Source: Neisseria weaveri
GTDB lineage: Bacteria; Pseudomonadota; Gammaproteobacteria; Burkholderiales; Neisseriaceae
DNA length: 64,000 bases
Assembly (NCBI RefSeq): GCF_900638685.1
Contig: NZ_LR134533.1
Span: 2,046,001-2,110,000, forward strand
Reading direction: 5' to 3'
The position numbers and the translations under genes were made by a program. Below, piece by piece: positions 8,110 through 17,975 of this stretch (position 1 is its first letter; the number at the start of each line of letters is the position of its first letter). The notes below the pieces were generated by a model that was given only the letters and a program-made list of their open reading frames with translations, did no database searches and was not told the DNA's origin.

Positions 8110-9675
8110 TTATTCCCACTCAATCGTGGCAGGCGGTTTGCCGCTCACGTCGTACACCACGCGGTTGATGCCGCGCACTTCGTTGATGATGCGGTTGGAC
8201 ACTTTGCCCAGCAGCGAATAAGGCAGTTCGGCCCAATGTGCGGTCATGAAGTCGCTGGTTACGACAGCGCGCAACGCAACCACATATTCGTAAGTGCGGC
8301 CGTCACCCATGACGCCGACAGATTTTACCGGCAGGAACACGGCAAAGGCTTGGCTGGTAAGATCGTACCATGAAGTGCCGTTTTCGTCGGTGGTGTTGCG
8401 CAGCTCTTGGATGAAAATATCGTCGGCACGGCGCAGGAGGTCGGCGTATTCTTTTTTCACTTCGCCAAGAATGCGCACGCCCAAGCCGGGGCCGGGGAAG
8501 GGGTGGCGGTACACCATTTCGCGCGGCAGGCCGAGAGCTACGCCGAGTTCGCGCACTTCGTCCTTAAACAGGTCGCGCAGCGGTTCGAGCAGCTTCAGGT
8601 TGAGGGTTTCAGGCAGGCCGCCTACGTTGTGGTGGCTCTTGATGGCATGGGCTTTTTTGGTTTTGGCACCGGCACTTTCGATCACGTCGGGGTAAATCGT
8701 GCCTTGTGCCAGCCATTTGGCGTTTTGGCGTTTGCCGGCTTCGGTTTGGAACACTTCTACGAATTCTGCGCCGATGATTTTGCGTTTTTGTTCGGGGTCG
8801 GTCACGCCGGCGAGTTTGCCCATGAAGTCGTCGGTGGCATCCACGTGAATCACGTTGACGCCTAAGTTGCGGGCAAACATGTCCATCACCATTTGGCCTT
8901 CGTTCAGGCGCAGGAGACCGTGGTCAACGAATACACAGGTAAGTTGGTCGCCGATGGCGCGGTGAATCAACGCGGCGGCTACGGAAGAATCCACACCGCC
9001 GGACAAGCCGAGAATCACTTCGTCGCTGCCTACTTGCTCGCGGATTTTGGCCACGGCTTCGTCGATGTAGTTGGGCATGGTCCAGCTGGGTTGTGCACCG
9101 CAGATGTCGAGCACGAAGCGGTTGAGCAAGGCGCGGCCTTGTTTGGTGTGGGTGACTTCGGGGTGGAACTGGATGCCGTAGAATTGTTTTTCGGCATTTT
9201 CCATCATGGCCACGGGGCAGCTTGGCGTGTCGCCGATGATGCAGAAGCCTTCGGGCAGCTTGGATACTTTGTCGCCGTGGCTCATCCACACGTCAAGCGT
9301 GTTGGGTTGGCCGTCTGAAAGGCCGCGGGTGAGTTCGCAGTCGATGGTTTTTACTTGGGCGTAACCGAATTCGCGCTGGTCGCCGGGGGAAACTTCGCCG
9401 CCGAGATGATGCGCCATAAACTGCATGCCGTAGCAGATGCCGAGTACGGGAATGCCTAAGTCGAAAATGCCGGTGTCGGCCTGATAATCGGATTCGTAAA
9501 CGGAATTGGGTCCGCCGGAAAGAATAATGCCTTTGGGCGCAAAAGCTTTGATGTCTTCCAAAGGCATGTCGTAGGAATGCAGTTCGCAGTAAACGTGGGC
9601 TTCGCGCACGCGGCGGGCGATGAGTTGGGTCACTTGCGAGCCGAAATCGAGAATGAGGATTTTGTCTTGGGTCAT
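8110..9675 (-). CDS. guaA: GMP synthase (glutamine-hydrolysing)
   Basis: 521 residues, full length. It converts XMP to GMP with ATP and glutamine, the last step of guanine nucleotide synthesis, in the cytoplasm. The N-terminal class I amidotransferase has the nucleophile elbow GICYGMQF and HPEV; the synthetase domain has the PP-loop [12 protein letters not shown]; the C-terminal dimerisation domain ends KPPATIEWE. It is transcribed alone, leftward, between two DUS hairpins. Confidence 0.97.
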   Translation of the reverse strand: MTQDKILILDFGSQVTQLIARRVREAHVYCELHSYDMPLEDIKAFAPKGIILSGGPNSVYESDYQADTGIFDLGIPVLGICYGMQFMAHHLGGEVSPGDQREFGYAQVKTIDCELTRGLSDGQPNTLDVWMSHGDKVSKLPEGFCIIGDTPSCPVAMMENAEKQFYGIQFHPEVTHTKQGRALLNRFVLDICGAQPSWTMPNYIDEAVAKIREQVGSDEVILGLSGGVDSSVAAALIHRAIGDQLTCVFVDHGLLRLNEGQMVMDMFARNLGVNVIHVDATDDFMGKLAGVTDPEQKRKIIGAEFVEVFQTEAGKRQNAKWLAQGTIYPDVIESAGAKTKKAHAIKSHHNVGGLPETLNLKLLEPLRDLFKDEVRELGVALGLPREMVYRHPFPGPGLGVRILGEVKKEYADLLRRADDIFIQELRNTTDENGTSWYDLTSQAFAVFLPVKSVGVMGDGRTYEYVVALRAVVTSDFMTAHWAELPYSLLGKVSNRIINEVRGINRVVYDVSGKPPATIEWE

Positions 9676-9731
9676 GGCAGTTTCTATTGAAAATAGATTG
9701 AAAAAATAATGGGCGCCATTTTACCATAAAA

Positions 9732-9764
9732 AGGCCGTCTGAATTTTTTCAGACGGCCTTTTTA
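9732..9764. terminator. DUS hairpin upstream of guaA
   Basis: Inverted DUS pair with a 4-base spacer and a TTTTTAT tail on the plus side and AAAAA on the other. It sits between the guaA start and the end of the membrane-protein gene at 9838, which it can terminate on the minus strand. Confidence 0.7.
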
Positions 9765-9837
9765 TATTGTATTGAAGGTGTTGATGGCGTGTATTTTTTA
9801 TGCGTGTATTGTAGATTTTTGCATAAAAAAACGGTAA

Positions 9838-10185
9838 TCAATTGAGTGGATGTTTGAGATGTTTGTGCTGTTTATAAGGGATGATGCTGCTTCTTGAGAG
9901 TAATAGTAAGCAGCCCAATAAAATCATACCCAAGGCGATCAGTGGAGAATAGCCTAAGAAGTATTGGCCGCGTATATAAATTGCCGCACCGATGTAGATG
10001 AGCAACGGCCCGGCCACAATAGACTGCTTGTTAATACCGTCCATAATCAAAACAATCAGACCGATAACGGCCAGTGCGACAGCAACAAGCGTGGACGTGG
10101 CAGGCAGAATGTCTGTGGCCTTTAAAAACCAAACTGCACCGCCGATAATCAGGAACAGGGGGAGAACAAGTGAAGATTGTGGCAT
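9838..10185 (-). CDS. Small membrane protein, four TM segments
   Basis: 115 residues made almost entirely of four hydrophobic helices (roughly 7-23, 31-49, 57-72, 80-97), with a basic His/Lys-rich tail (PYKQHKHLKHPLN). The arrangement resembles the LiaF-type/DUF5668 transmembrane region, but no soluble domain follows. Function unknown. It is leftward and not obviously in an operon. Confidence 0.65.
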   Translation of the reverse strand: MPQSSLVLPLFLIIGGAVWFLKATDILPATSTLVAVALAVIGLIVLIMDGINKQSIVAGPLLIYIGAAIYIRGQYFLGYSPLIALGMILLGCLLLLSRSSIIPYKQHKHLKHPLN

Positions 10186-10362
10186 TTTAGGTTTTCCAAA
10201 ATATTTTCAGGCGGCCACGATTATAAACACTGAGGCCGTCTGAAAGATAGGCTGTAGCTTGGCGCTGAACGGGGAATGTAAACGGGACTTTGAATTAATC
10301 TTTTGTTTTTAAATCATTACTTTTTATCAGGGCGCCGAATCTATAAATAATTTTACTGCTAT

Positions 10363-10809
10363 TTAACGCGCGTTTTTCATCAGGCGTTGTTTTTCGCGCT
10401 TCCAATCGGCTTCTTTCATACTTTGCCGTTTGTCGTGCTGCTTTTTGCCTTTGGCTAGGCCGATGTCCATTTTGATTTTGCCCCGGCTGTAGTGGAGATT
10501 GAGCGGAACAATGGTATAACCGGCACGCTCGGTTTTTCCGATCAGTTTATTGATTTCGGATTGGTTAAGCAGCAGTTTGCGTTGGCGGACGGCATCGGGT
10601 TTGATGTGTGTCGAAGCTGTCGGTAGGGCGGTAATGTGGCAGCCGACCAAATAAAAAGCGTCTTTTTTCCAGTGGATATAGCTTTCTTTCAATTGCACAC
10701 GACCTGCGCGGAGGGCTTTGACTTCCCAGCCTTCCAATACCAATCCAGCTTCGATTTGGTCTTCGATAAAATAGTCGTGAAAAGCTTTCTTATTATTTGC
10801 TATGCTCAT
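10363..10809 (-). CDS. smpB: SsrA-binding protein SmpB
   Basis: 148 residues, the normal length. SmpB binds tmRNA and delivers it to ribosomes stalled on mRNAs lacking a stop codon (trans-translation). Family signatures are present: [16 protein letters not shown] near the N-terminus, [11 protein letters not shown] in the barrel, GKKQHDKR and a basic C-terminal tail ([12 protein letters not shown]). No ssrA gene is visible next to it. ArfA, the backup to this pathway, is also in this window at 29778. Confidence 0.97.
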   Translation of the reverse strand: MSIANNKKAFHDYFIEDQIEAGLVLEGWEVKALRAGRVQLKESYIHWKKDAFYLVGCHITALPTASTHIKPDAVRQRKLLLNQSEINKLIGKTERAGYTIVPLNLHYSRGKIKMDIGLAKGKKQHDKRQSMKEADWKREKQRLMKNAR

Positions 10810-10870
10810 GGTAATTCGCTTGAGATAAGTTCGGACGGCTTATTCTAACAGAGATAGGCCGTCTGAAAAA

Positions 10871-11092
10871 TTAAAACGCTTGGATACAGGTAAAGCGGGG
10901 TTGCATGGTTTGACCTATTTTGATGTTTTCGGAAAACATGGCCGCCGGACGTATCCATAATCCGTATGTGCCGTATAACGCTCGGTAAACCACCATGTTT
11001 TCGCCGGTTTCTGAATGGGTGGCAGAGCCGATAACTTCGTAGAGATTGCCTTTGTAATGGCGGTAAATACCGGGTTTAATCTGATTCGGCAT
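10871..11092 (-). CDS. DUF1653 family protein
   Basis: 73 residues. IKPGIYRHYKGNLYEVIG and VVYRALYG..LWIRPAAMFSE match the DUF1653 family, small one-domain proteins of unknown role. It overlaps the preceding gene by 17 bases on the same strand, indicating translational coupling. A DUS (10856) follows the stop. Confidence 0.8.
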   Translation of the reverse strand: MPNQIKPGIYRHYKGNLYEVIGSATHSETGENMVVYRALYGTYGLWIRPAAMFSENIKIGQTMQPRFTCIQAF

Positions 11093-11303
11093 GATTGATG
11101 TGTTTGTTGTAGTAGTTTCGGATATCGTTGATGGCTTTGGTATCTGTGGGTTTCAGCAGATATTTTAATGTATCCAGACGGATAAGCAGCATGTCTTCCT
11201 GTTCCGCAATCTCGCAGCTGGCTTTGCCTTTGCTGCGAAAGTGTACCATCAGCTCGTCGAGTTGCTTTAAAGCGGTTTGATAATCGTCATTCATGTCATT
11301 CAT
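11076..11303 (-). CDS. Hypothetical small helical protein upstream of the DUF1653 gene
   Basis: 75 residues from the ATG at 11303 (the ATG at 11294 is an alternative). A longer frame reaching 11402 is unlikely, because it would read through the cspA terminator at 11336-11372. The product is helical and charged (DDYQTALKQLDELMVHFRSKG; DTKAINDIRNYYNKHINHAESD). No family recognised. It overlaps the DUF1653 start, so the two form an operon. Confidence 0.6.
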   Translation of the reverse strand: MNDMNDDYQTALKQLDELMVHFRSKGKASCEIAEQEDMLLIRLDTLKYLLKPTDTKAINDIRNYYNKHINHAESD

Positions 11304-11335
11304 AATGCTGATGAATTCGGGGTGGTATAAGACAA

Positions 11336-11372
11336 AAATAAAAACAAAAATGGCAGGCTTGAAAACCTGCCA
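11336..11372 (-). terminator. cspA terminator
   Basis: On the minus strand TGGCAGG and CCTGCCA form a 7-bp stem with an 8-base loop, followed by TTTTTGTTTTTATTTT. It lies about 40 bases past the cspA stop. Confidence 0.85.
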
Positions 11373-11413
11373 TATATTATTGGTGCCTGCTTGAAGGCTC
11401 AATATTTAAATAA

Positions 11414-11617
11414 TTAAGCAGCTTGAATGTTAGCAGCTTGTTTGCCTTTAGGGCCGGTGGTAACGTCGAAAGAAACGCGTTGGCCTTCTTTCAAGGTTTT
11501 AAAGCCTTCCATGTTGATCGCAGAGAAGTGTGCGAACAAATCTTCGCCACCTTCGTCCGGAGTGATAAAACCAAAACCTTTAGCGTCGTTAAACCATTTA
11601 ACAATACCGGTTGCCAT
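11414..11617 (-). CDS. cspA: Cold-shock protein CspA family
   Basis: 67 residues, a single OB fold. RNP1 (KGFGFITP) and RNP2 (DLFAHFSAI) are intact. It binds single-stranded nucleic acid and melts RNA secondary structure. It is monocistronic with its own terminator and a long untranslated leader, the classic arrangement for cold-shock control. Confidence 0.95.
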
Positions 11618-11745
11618 TGAACTTCCTATACTAAAAATAAATTAATAAAATCCAGCAAAATAAGGCAACGCTGAAAACCTAAAAGTTTTGAGTTCCTCCC
11701 AAACAATTATGCTTTTTTGTGCATGCCAAGCTCTGCTTAGTTAAC

Positions 11746-11775
11746 TTTTTACCTTTGTTAAGTAGTGTAGTCAAG
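11746..11775 (-). promoter_or_regulatory. Probable cspA promoter with long 5' leader
   Basis: On the minus strand TTGACT (11770-11775) and TAAAAA (11746-11751) are 18 bases apart. Transcription would begin near 11739, leaving a leader of about 120 bases, as expected for thermoregulated csp mRNAs. The assignment rests on sequence pattern only. Confidence 0.5.
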
Positions 11776-11864
11776 TAATGTTTGGGAAAAAGGTCAAAAT
11801 TTATTAAAATAATAAAAAATACAACATAATCTTATTTGAAAACCACTTTTAAAGACCAAAAATT

Positions 11865-12179
11865 ATGAGCAAAGAACAAACGGGACGTGAATCCGGCATA
11901 GGCTTGGCAGAGCGCAAGCATTTGTCGCCACCGAGAAAATACGGTGTGTTTTTGTTGAATGACGATTACACGACAATGGATTTTGTGGTCGGAGTGTTGA
12001 CGGAAATTTTTTTGCTCGCGGAAGAAAAAGCTCATGCCATTATGTTGTTGGTGCATCACGAAGGTAAGGGTTTGTGCGGTGTGTACAGTAGGGATGTCGC
12101 ACAAAGCAAGCAGCAGAAAGTTCTGGATAGGGCGCGGCAGGAAGGGCATCCTTTGCAGTGTATCTTAGAGGAGATGTAA
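11865..12179 (+). CDS. clpS: ClpS adaptor of the ClpAP protease
   Basis: 104 residues. ClpS delivers N-degron substrates to ClpA. The family core PRKYGVFLLNDDYTTMDFVV and HEGKGLCGVYSRDVA are present. Its stop codon is immediately followed by the clpA start at 12180, so the two are coupled. The RBS is weak. It is divergent from cspA. Confidence 0.95.
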   Translation: MSKEQTGRESGIGLAERKHLSPPRKYGVFLLNDDYTTMDFVVGVLTEIFLLAEEKAHAIMLLVHHEGKGLCGVYSRDVAQSKQQKVLDRARQEGHPLQCILEEM

Positions 12180-14420
12180 ATGATTTCGGCTCAGTTGGAG
12201 CGGATTCTGCAATTATTGTATGCGGAGGCGAAAACCCAGAATTATGAGTTTATCGGTCTCGAACAATTATTGATGACGCTGATTCAGGAAGATGAGAATG
12301 TTGCCGGAGTATTGCAACGTTGCGGCGCGGACTTGAATATTCTGGAACGCCAACTGCATGAAAGTGTGGCAGATAATACGCCTGTGGTACCCGAACATAT
12401 GTTGGATAGGGTGGAAACCCAGCCGACAATCGGTTTCCAACGGGTTATTCAACGGGCGATGGTACATGCGCAGTCGGCAGGGAAAGAAGAAGTATTGCCT
12501 TTGGATGTTTTAGTGGCGTTGATGAGCGAGACCGAGAGCCATGCCGTTTACTTTCTTCAGCTGCAGTCGGTTAACCGTTTCGAGGTTTTGCGCAGCATTG
12601 CTTACGGTGGCTTTGATGAGTCTTCGTCTGTCGATGAACATGCTGATGAAGAAAAGACGGCTTCCGATAAAAAAGATGCCTTAAGCAATTACACAGTCAA
12701 TTTAAATGCAGAAGTTGAGGCCGGCCGTATTGATCCGCTCATCGGACGGAAGCATGAAATGGAGCGGTTAGTTCAGGTATTGTGCAGAAGGCGCAAAAAT
12801 AATCCGCTGTTAGTCGGTGAGGCCGGGGTTGGGAAAACGGCATTGGCGGAAGGTTTGGCATATCAAATCGTGCATAAACAGGCTCCTGAAATTTTATTAA
12901 ACGCTACGGTTTTTGCTTTGGATATGGGCGCGTTGGTGGCCGGTACAAAATATCGGGGTGATTTTGAAGCCAGGGTCAAAGCGGTATTAAAACAAATTTC
13001 GCAAGTTGAACACGCTATCTTGTTTATCGATGAAATTCATACGATTATCGGAGCAGGTAGTGTTTCCGGCGGGACGATGGATGCCTCTAATTTATTGAAG
13101 CCGGCATTGGCTAAGGGGCAGTTGCGCTGTATCGGAGCGACAACTTATGACGAATACCGTACGATTTTCGATAAGGATCACGCACTCAGCAGGCGTTTTC
13201 AAAAAATCGATATTGTTGAGCCTTCTGTTGCGGAAACCGTGCAGATTTTGCGCGGCTTAAAACCGGCTTTTGAAGCGTTTCATCAGGTTAAATATACGCA
13301 AGGTGCGGTTGAGGCTGCTGCCGAATTGTCGGCACGATATATCAATGATCGCTTTTTGCCTGACAAGGCGATTGATGTGATGGATGAAGCCGGAGCAGCA
13401 CAGCGTATTATGGCGAAATCTAAGCAGAAGAAAGTGATAGGTAAGGCTCAGATTGAAGCTGTGGTAGCTAAAACTGCACGTATTCCGGAAAAAAATGTTT
13501 CGCATGATGATAAGGAAGTGCTGAAATATTTGAGCCGTGATCTGAAAAATATGGTGTTCGGTCAGGATAAGGCCATCGAAGTTTTAGTTGATGCGGTGAA
13601 AATGTCCCGATCAGGATTGGGGCAGCCGAATAAACCTATCGGGAGTTTCCTGTTTTCAGGGCCGACCGGTGTCGGCAAAACCGAAGTGGCGAAACAGCTT
13701 GCTTATTCGTTGGGCGTGCCTTTGCAACGTTTTGATATGTCAGAATATATGGAGCGGCATGCCGTATCCCGTTTGATTGGCTCGCCGCCGGGATATGTCG
13801 GATTCGAGCAAGGCGGTTTGCTGACTGAAGCCATCAATAAACAGCCGTTTTGTGTATTGCTGTTGGACGAGATCGAAAAAGCGCATCCGGATATTTTCAA
13901 TATTCTGCTTCAAGTGATGGATCATGGAAAGCTAACCGATAACACCGGTAAAAGTGCCGATTTCCGCAATGTGATTATTATCATGACAACCAATGCCGGC
14001 GCTGAAGGTTTGAGCAGACCGACTGTTGGTTTTACTTCGAAGCGTGAGCGCGGCGATGAAATGGTGGCAATCAACAAGCTGTTTACGCCTGAATTCCGCA
14101 ACCGCTTGGATGCAATTGTGCCGTTTGCGTCGTTGGATAAAGAGATTATTGCCCGAGTGGTTGATAAATTTTTGTTACAGCTGGAGCAGCAGCTGCAAGA
14201 TAAAAAAGTGGAAATCGAATTTTCTCCTGCGCTTAGAGAATATTTGGCCGATAAAGGCTTTGACCCAAATATGGGTGCTCGTCCGATGGGCCGGTTGATT
14301 CAGGATAAAATCCGTAAGGCATTGGCCGATGAGTTGTTATTCGGTAGATTGTCGGAAGGCGGTAAAGTATTGGTGGATTGGAATAGTGCTGATGAAAAAA
14401 CGGTGTTGGTGTTTCAATAA
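12180..14420 (+). CDS. clpA: ATP-dependent Clp protease ATP-binding subunit ClpA
   Basis: 746 residues: an N-terminal Clp repeat domain (1-145), AAA+ module 1 (Walker A GEAGVGKTAL, Walker B ILFIDEIHT), and AAA+ module 2 (Walker A GPTGVGKTEV, Walker B LLLDEIEKAHPD) with a C-terminal D2-small domain. It unfolds substrates and feeds them to ClpP, which is not in this window. The C-terminal lid contains FDPNMGARPMGRLIQ. Confidence 0.97.
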   Translation: MISAQLERILQLLYAEAKTQNYEFIGLEQLLMTLIQEDENVAGVLQRCGADLNILERQLHESVADNTPVVPEHMLDRVETQPTIGFQRVIQRAMVHAQSAGKEEVLPLDVLVALMSETESHAVYFLQLQSVNRFEVLRSIAYGGFDESSSVDEHADEEKTASDKKDALSNYTVNLNAEVEAGRIDPLIGRKHEMERLVQVLCRRRKNNPLLVGEAGVGKTALAEGLAYQIVHKQAPEILLNATVFALDMGALVAGTKYRGDFEARVKAVLKQISQVEHAILFIDEIHTIIGAGSVSGGTMDASNLLKPALAKGQLRCIGATTYDEYRTIFDKDHALSRRFQKIDIVEPSVAETVQILRGLKPAFEAFHQVKYTQGAVEAAAELSARYINDRFLPDKAIDVMDEAGAAQRIMAKSKQKKVIGKAQIEAVVAKTARIPEKNVSHDDKEVLKYLSRDLKNMVFGQDKAIEVLVDAVKMSRSGLGQPNKPIGSFLFSGPTGVGKTEVAKQLAYSLGVPLQRFDMSEYMERHAVSRLIGSPPGYVGFEQGGLLTEAINKQPFCVLLLDEIEKAHPDIFNILLQVMDHGKLTDNTGKSADFRNVIIIMTTNAGAEGLSRPTVGFTSKRERGDEMVAINKLFTPEFRNRLDAIVPFASLDKEIIARVVDKFLLQLEQQLQDKKVEIEFSPALREYLADKGFDPNMGARPMGRLIQDKIRKALADELLFGRLSEGGKVLVDWNSADEKTVLVFQ

Positions 14421-14453
14421 GCCATTTATTCTATAAACGTCGCTGTGTGATTG

Positions 14454-14482
14454 AGGCCGTCTGAGATTTTCAGACGGCCTCG
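14454..14482 (+). terminator. DUS-type hairpin after clpA
   Basis: AGGCCGTCTGAG (last base deviates) and TTCAGACGGCCT pair over a short loop, 33 bases past the clpA stop. Confidence 0.65.
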
Positions 14483-14571
14483 TGCTTAAGTAGAAAATAT
14501 TGTTTATTAATATATTGGCTTAATTTGCTGCCGGTCTGTATTGTCGGTTACTACAGCTTTCTAACCGGTGC

Positions 14572-14976
14572 TTACCAGTCTCCCCTTTTCAATTTTTCGA
14601 TTTGACGGCGGTCGCGCTTGGTTGGACGACCGTCAGGATAAGCAGCACTGACTCTAGAAGCCTGATCCAGCAGCTTTTGCTGTTCGCGTAATTCGGCTGT
14701 TTTCATATCTTCTTCATATAGCAGTCGTGCTTCCGGGGCTGGGCGGCGTTGATGGTTGAGTGCTTTTACAGATATCTTGTAGGGAAGTGAGTTTAGGGTT
14801 AAGTCGATGGTGTCGCCTACGCTGATATTTTTGCTGTTTTTGACTTTGGCTCCGTTAACCATAACCCGTCCAAGCTCGATGTGCTTTTGCGCTAAAGCAC
14901 GGGTTTTGAAAAAGCGTGCTGCCCACAGCCATTTGTCTAAGCGCATAGATGATGAGTGGTCATTGTGTTGTTTCAT
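14572..14976 (-). CDS. hslR: Ribosome-associated heat-shock protein 15 (S4 domain)
   Basis: 134 residues. The S4 RNA-binding fold begins at MRLDKWLWAARFFKTRALAQ and contains GRVMVNGAKVKNSKNISVGD. The basic C-terminal tail (RPTKRDRRQIEKLKRGDW) is typical of Hsp15, which binds 50S subunits carrying a stranded nascent chain. The ATG at 14976 gives a ten-residue extension before the family core; the Met eleven codons in is an alternative. Leftward, single gene. Confidence 0.9.
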   Translation of the reverse strand: MKQHNDHSSSMRLDKWLWAARFFKTRALAQKHIELGRVMVNGAKVKNSKNISVGDTIDLTLNSLPYKISVKALNHQRRPAPEARLLYEEDMKTAELREQQKLLDQASRVSAAYPDGRPTKRDRRQIEKLKRGDW

Positions 14977-15365
14977 AAACTGAAGCCGGTGTTGTCGGAT
15001 GATGAAAATAGTTGGGATGATAACCGAGTTTGATATTGCCGGAAATATGCCCAGTTTAACTTTATGACCACAGCCTGACAGAAAAAATAATCTGGGCAGC
15101 AGCGGGTATGTAGAAACCCAACAGATTGCTGTTCGGGCTTATTGTAAGGTAAAATTATCGTTTTAGTGTTTTTATACTAAATGAAAATACCTGTTATTAT
15201 TTGTTTGAATTTCAAACGGCCTGAACGCTAATCAGTGTGACAATATGCTGCAAGGATGTCTAAAAAAAGCATTTAATTTTAAATAAGCAGTGATTAAAGT
15301 GCTGCTAAAGCGTCTTTCTTAGCGTATGATAACGCTGGAATACCATTGATGAGAGCATCAGCTAT
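14977..15365. other. Intergenic 389 bp between hslR and accA
   Basis: Contains the divergent promoters of hslR and accA, which I could not place with confidence, and one degenerate DUS-like string near 15210 (TTCAAACGGCCTGAA). No ORF or RNA gene is apparent. Confidence 0.5.
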
Positions 15366-16325
15366 ATGAAACCTGTTTTCTTGGATTTTGAACAACCCAT
15401 TGCCGAATTAATTAAAAAAATTGAAGAACTGCGTTTTATGCAGGGTGAATCGGCTGTGGATATTTCAGATGAGATTACCCGTTTGCAACGTAAAAGTGCC
15501 GATTTGACCAAGTCGATTTTCAATAAATTGACGCCTGCGCAAGTATCGCAAGTTTCCCGGCATCCGCAACGTCCTTATACTTTTGACTATATCAAAGCAA
15601 TTTTTACCGATTTCGAAGAGTTGCACGGCGACAGACATTTTGCAGACGATCATGCAATCGTCGGTGGTTTGGCGCGTTTTAACGGACAAAGCGTAGTGGT
15701 TATCGGTCATCAAAAAGGCCGGGACACCAAAGAAAAAATCCGTCGCAATTTCGGTATGCCGCGCCCTGAAGGTTATCGTAAGGCATTACGTTTGATGCAG
15801 ATGGCGGAGAAATTCCATCTTCCGGTTTTTACCTTTGTAGACACCCCGGGAGCTTATCCCGGCATCGGTGCGGAAGAGCGCAACCAATCCGAAGCTATTG
15901 GCAAAAACTTATATGAGCTGACCAAATTGCGAGTGCCCGTTATTTGTACCATTATCGGTGAAGGCGGTTCAGGTGGTGCATTGGCGATTGCTGTTGGTGA
16001 TTATGTGAATATGCTGCAATATTCCACTTATTCGGTAATCTCGCCTGAAGGCTGTGCGTCTATTTTGTGGAAGACGGCAGAAAAAGCGGCCGATGCTGCA
16101 CAAGCTTTAGGTATTACCGCAGACCGTTTGGCCAAATTGAATTTGATTGATCGGGTGATTGAAGAACCTATGGGCGGTGCACATAGAAATCATGAAGAAA
16201 TGGCCAGACGGGTTAAAGAAGTGTTGGCAGAGCAATTGCGTATGGCTCAAGATATTCCAATGCCGGATTTGTTGACGCGTCGCTTTGACCGTATTATGGC
16301 TTATGGAAAATTTGCAGAAAAATAA
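15366..16325 (+). CDS. accA: Acetyl-CoA carboxylase carboxyltransferase subunit alpha
   Basis: 319 residues, full length. With AccD it transfers CO2 from carboxybiotin to acetyl-CoA, the first step of fatty-acid synthesis. The crotonase-like core shows [20 protein letters not shown] and [15 protein letters not shown], and EGCASILWK. The N-terminal helical part ([13 protein letters not shown]) is normal. Monocistronic with its own terminator. Confidence 0.97.
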   Translation: MKPVFLDFEQPIAELIKKIEELRFMQGESAVDISDEITRLQRKSADLTKSIFNKLTPAQVSQVSRHPQRPYTFDYIKAIFTDFEELHGDRHFADDHAIVGGLARFNGQSVVVIGHQKGRDTKEKIRRNFGMPRPEGYRKALRLMQMAEKFHLPVFTFVDTPGAYPGIGAEERNQSEAIGKNLYELTKLRVPVICTIIGEGGSGGALAIAVGDYVNMLQYSTYSVISPEGCASILWKTAEKAADAAQALGITADRLAKLNLIDRVIEEPMGGAHRNHEEMARRVKEVLAEQLRMAQDIPMPDLLTRRFDRIMAYGKFAEK

Positions 16326-16343
16326 TGATTTGAAACGATGTTT

Positions 16344-16374
16344 ACAAGCAGGCTTAAAGCCTGCTTGTTTTATT
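16344..16374 (+). terminator. accA terminator
   Basis: An 11-bp stem (ACAAGCAGGCT / AGCCTGCTTGT) with a TAA loop is followed by TTTATTTT. A single reverse DUS follows at 16375. Confidence 0.9.
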
Positions 16375-16481
16375 TTCAGACGGCCTTCTGAATATATGTG
16401 TAAAATTTGATACGAATATTGAGTTAAGTCATATTATTTTTATTATATATTTGTATATAAATGTAATGAAATTGTAATATT

Positions 16482-17855
16482 ATGGTAAACGTAGATATCC
16501 TTCCTGAATCGGTTAAATGCTTGCTTGATACGGTAAGGCAGGAGTTTTTAGCTGCCGATATCAAATATGCAAGTATAGAAGTGGCATTGAGCGGCGGGGT
16601 CGACTCGGTGGTGTTGCTGCATATTTTGTCTTGCTTAAAAGAAGAGTTGGGATTTAAGTTATATGCTGTGCATATAAATCACGGTTTGCAGCATTGTGCT
16701 GATGAGTGGGTAGATTTTTGCAAAAAGCTATGCGGAAAATTTGATGTTCCACTAAGAGTAGAAAAGGTAACAGTTTCTAAGGATGGTTTAGGAGTTGAAG
16801 CGGCTGCCCGTCGTGAGCGTTACCGGGTTTTTGGGCACAGTAGCGCAAAAGTTTTAGCTATGGCACATCACCGCGATGATCAGGTGGAAACCTTTATCTT
16901 GGCGGCATTGCGAGGTGGAGGCACGCGTGCATTATCCGCTATGCCTAAATGGAGAAAGCTTACCGAACACTTGGTTGCATGGCGCCCGTTGTTGGATGTA
17001 TCGAGATCAGAACTTGAATCTTATGCAGCAGAATGCTCACTGAACTATGTTGAAGATCCGAGTAATGGTGATAGCACTTATTTGCGAAACTGGGTGCGCC
17101 ACCAATTGATGCCGGTATTGCATGACAGGGTGCCTTTTATCAAGCAGCATATTTTGCACAGTGTTTCTGCTTTACAGAATGAATTGGCTTTGTTGGATGA
17201 AGTCATTCAGGAAGACTTTAAGTATATTATGCAACCAGGTTTTTTTGACGTCGTTCGTTGGCGTAAATTGAGTGAGTTGCGAAAAAAACAACAGTTAAAG
17301 TTTTTTGTGAAACAGTGTGCTTTGGGATATTGTAGGGGTGATAGTGTTGCTGATTTTTCGCGTGTTTTGAGTGAGATAGGTAACTGTTCGGCTCTTTGGA
17401 AGCTGCCTGAGGGTGAGATTTATGCGTATGCTAACCGGTTATTTATTTTAAGAAATGGTTGGCAAAGTGAGTACAGATGGTTAAGCTGCCCATTGCATTT
17501 TGATAAGACAAGACAAAATCTTATGCAAGATTATGGGTTTGTTTTAAGTGTGAGTAAATTGGGTTTGAGTCGGGAAGGAATAAAGCGTATTAAGTCTATT
17601 CGTGCTGTCAATTCCGTTGATTCATTAAATTTAACCGTTTGTCGTAAAAATATTGTAAAAATCCTGAAAGAACGCAAAGTACCACCATTTATCAGACATA
17701 AGTGGCCTGTATTGGTGGACGAAAATGACAGGTGTATCGCGGTGGCGAACATCGCTGTTGATCACAGTCATGCGGTGGACAATGGTTTTTTACCTGTATT
17801 TGAGAGCCTTAACCAGTTTATCGTGGAACCAAAATCAAAGTTTGGCGTCTATTAG
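16482..17855 (+). CDS. tilS: tRNA(Ile)-lysidine synthase
   Basis: 457 residues. TilS puts lysidine on C34 of tRNA-Ile(CAU), changing both codon and amino-acid identity; it is essential. The PP-loop is ALSGGVDSVVLLHIL; AHHRDDQVETFILAALRGGG is the second family motif; a TilS substrate-binding middle and C-terminal domain (CRKNIVKILKERKVPPFIRH) follow. The upstream sequence is AT-rich and the RBS is poor. The third-base composition looks more AT-rich than neighbouring housekeeping genes. Confidence 0.93.
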   Translation: MVNVDILPESVKCLLDTVRQEFLAADIKYASIEVALSGGVDSVVLLHILSCLKEELGFKLYAVHINHGLQHCADEWVDFCKKLCGKFDVPLRVEKVTVSKDGLGVEAAARRERYRVFGHSSAKVLAMAHHRDDQVETFILAALRGGGTRALSAMPKWRKLTEHLVAWRPLLDVSRSELESYAAECSLNYVEDPSNGDSTYLRNWVRHQLMPVLHDRVPFIKQHILHSVSALQNELALLDEVIQEDFKYIMQPGFFDVVRWRKLSELRKKQQLKFFVKQCALGYCRGDSVADFSRVLSEIGNCSALWKLPEGEIYAYANRLFILRNGWQSEYRWLSCPLHFDKTRQNLMQDYGFVLSVSKLGLSREGIKRIKSIRAVNSVDSLNLTVCRKNIVKILKERKVPPFIRHKWPVLVDENDRCIAVANIAVDHSHAVDNGFLPVFESLNQFIVEPKSKFGVY

Positions 17856-17975
17856 GTAGATAGTATGATGTGCTTGATCCCATCGAAATCAGAAACTGTT
17901 TACCGTCCAATTTTTTATTGGCTCGCTTTATCGTTTGAGTTTTTTATTGTTGTTTAGATAAATTAAAGGTTGCAC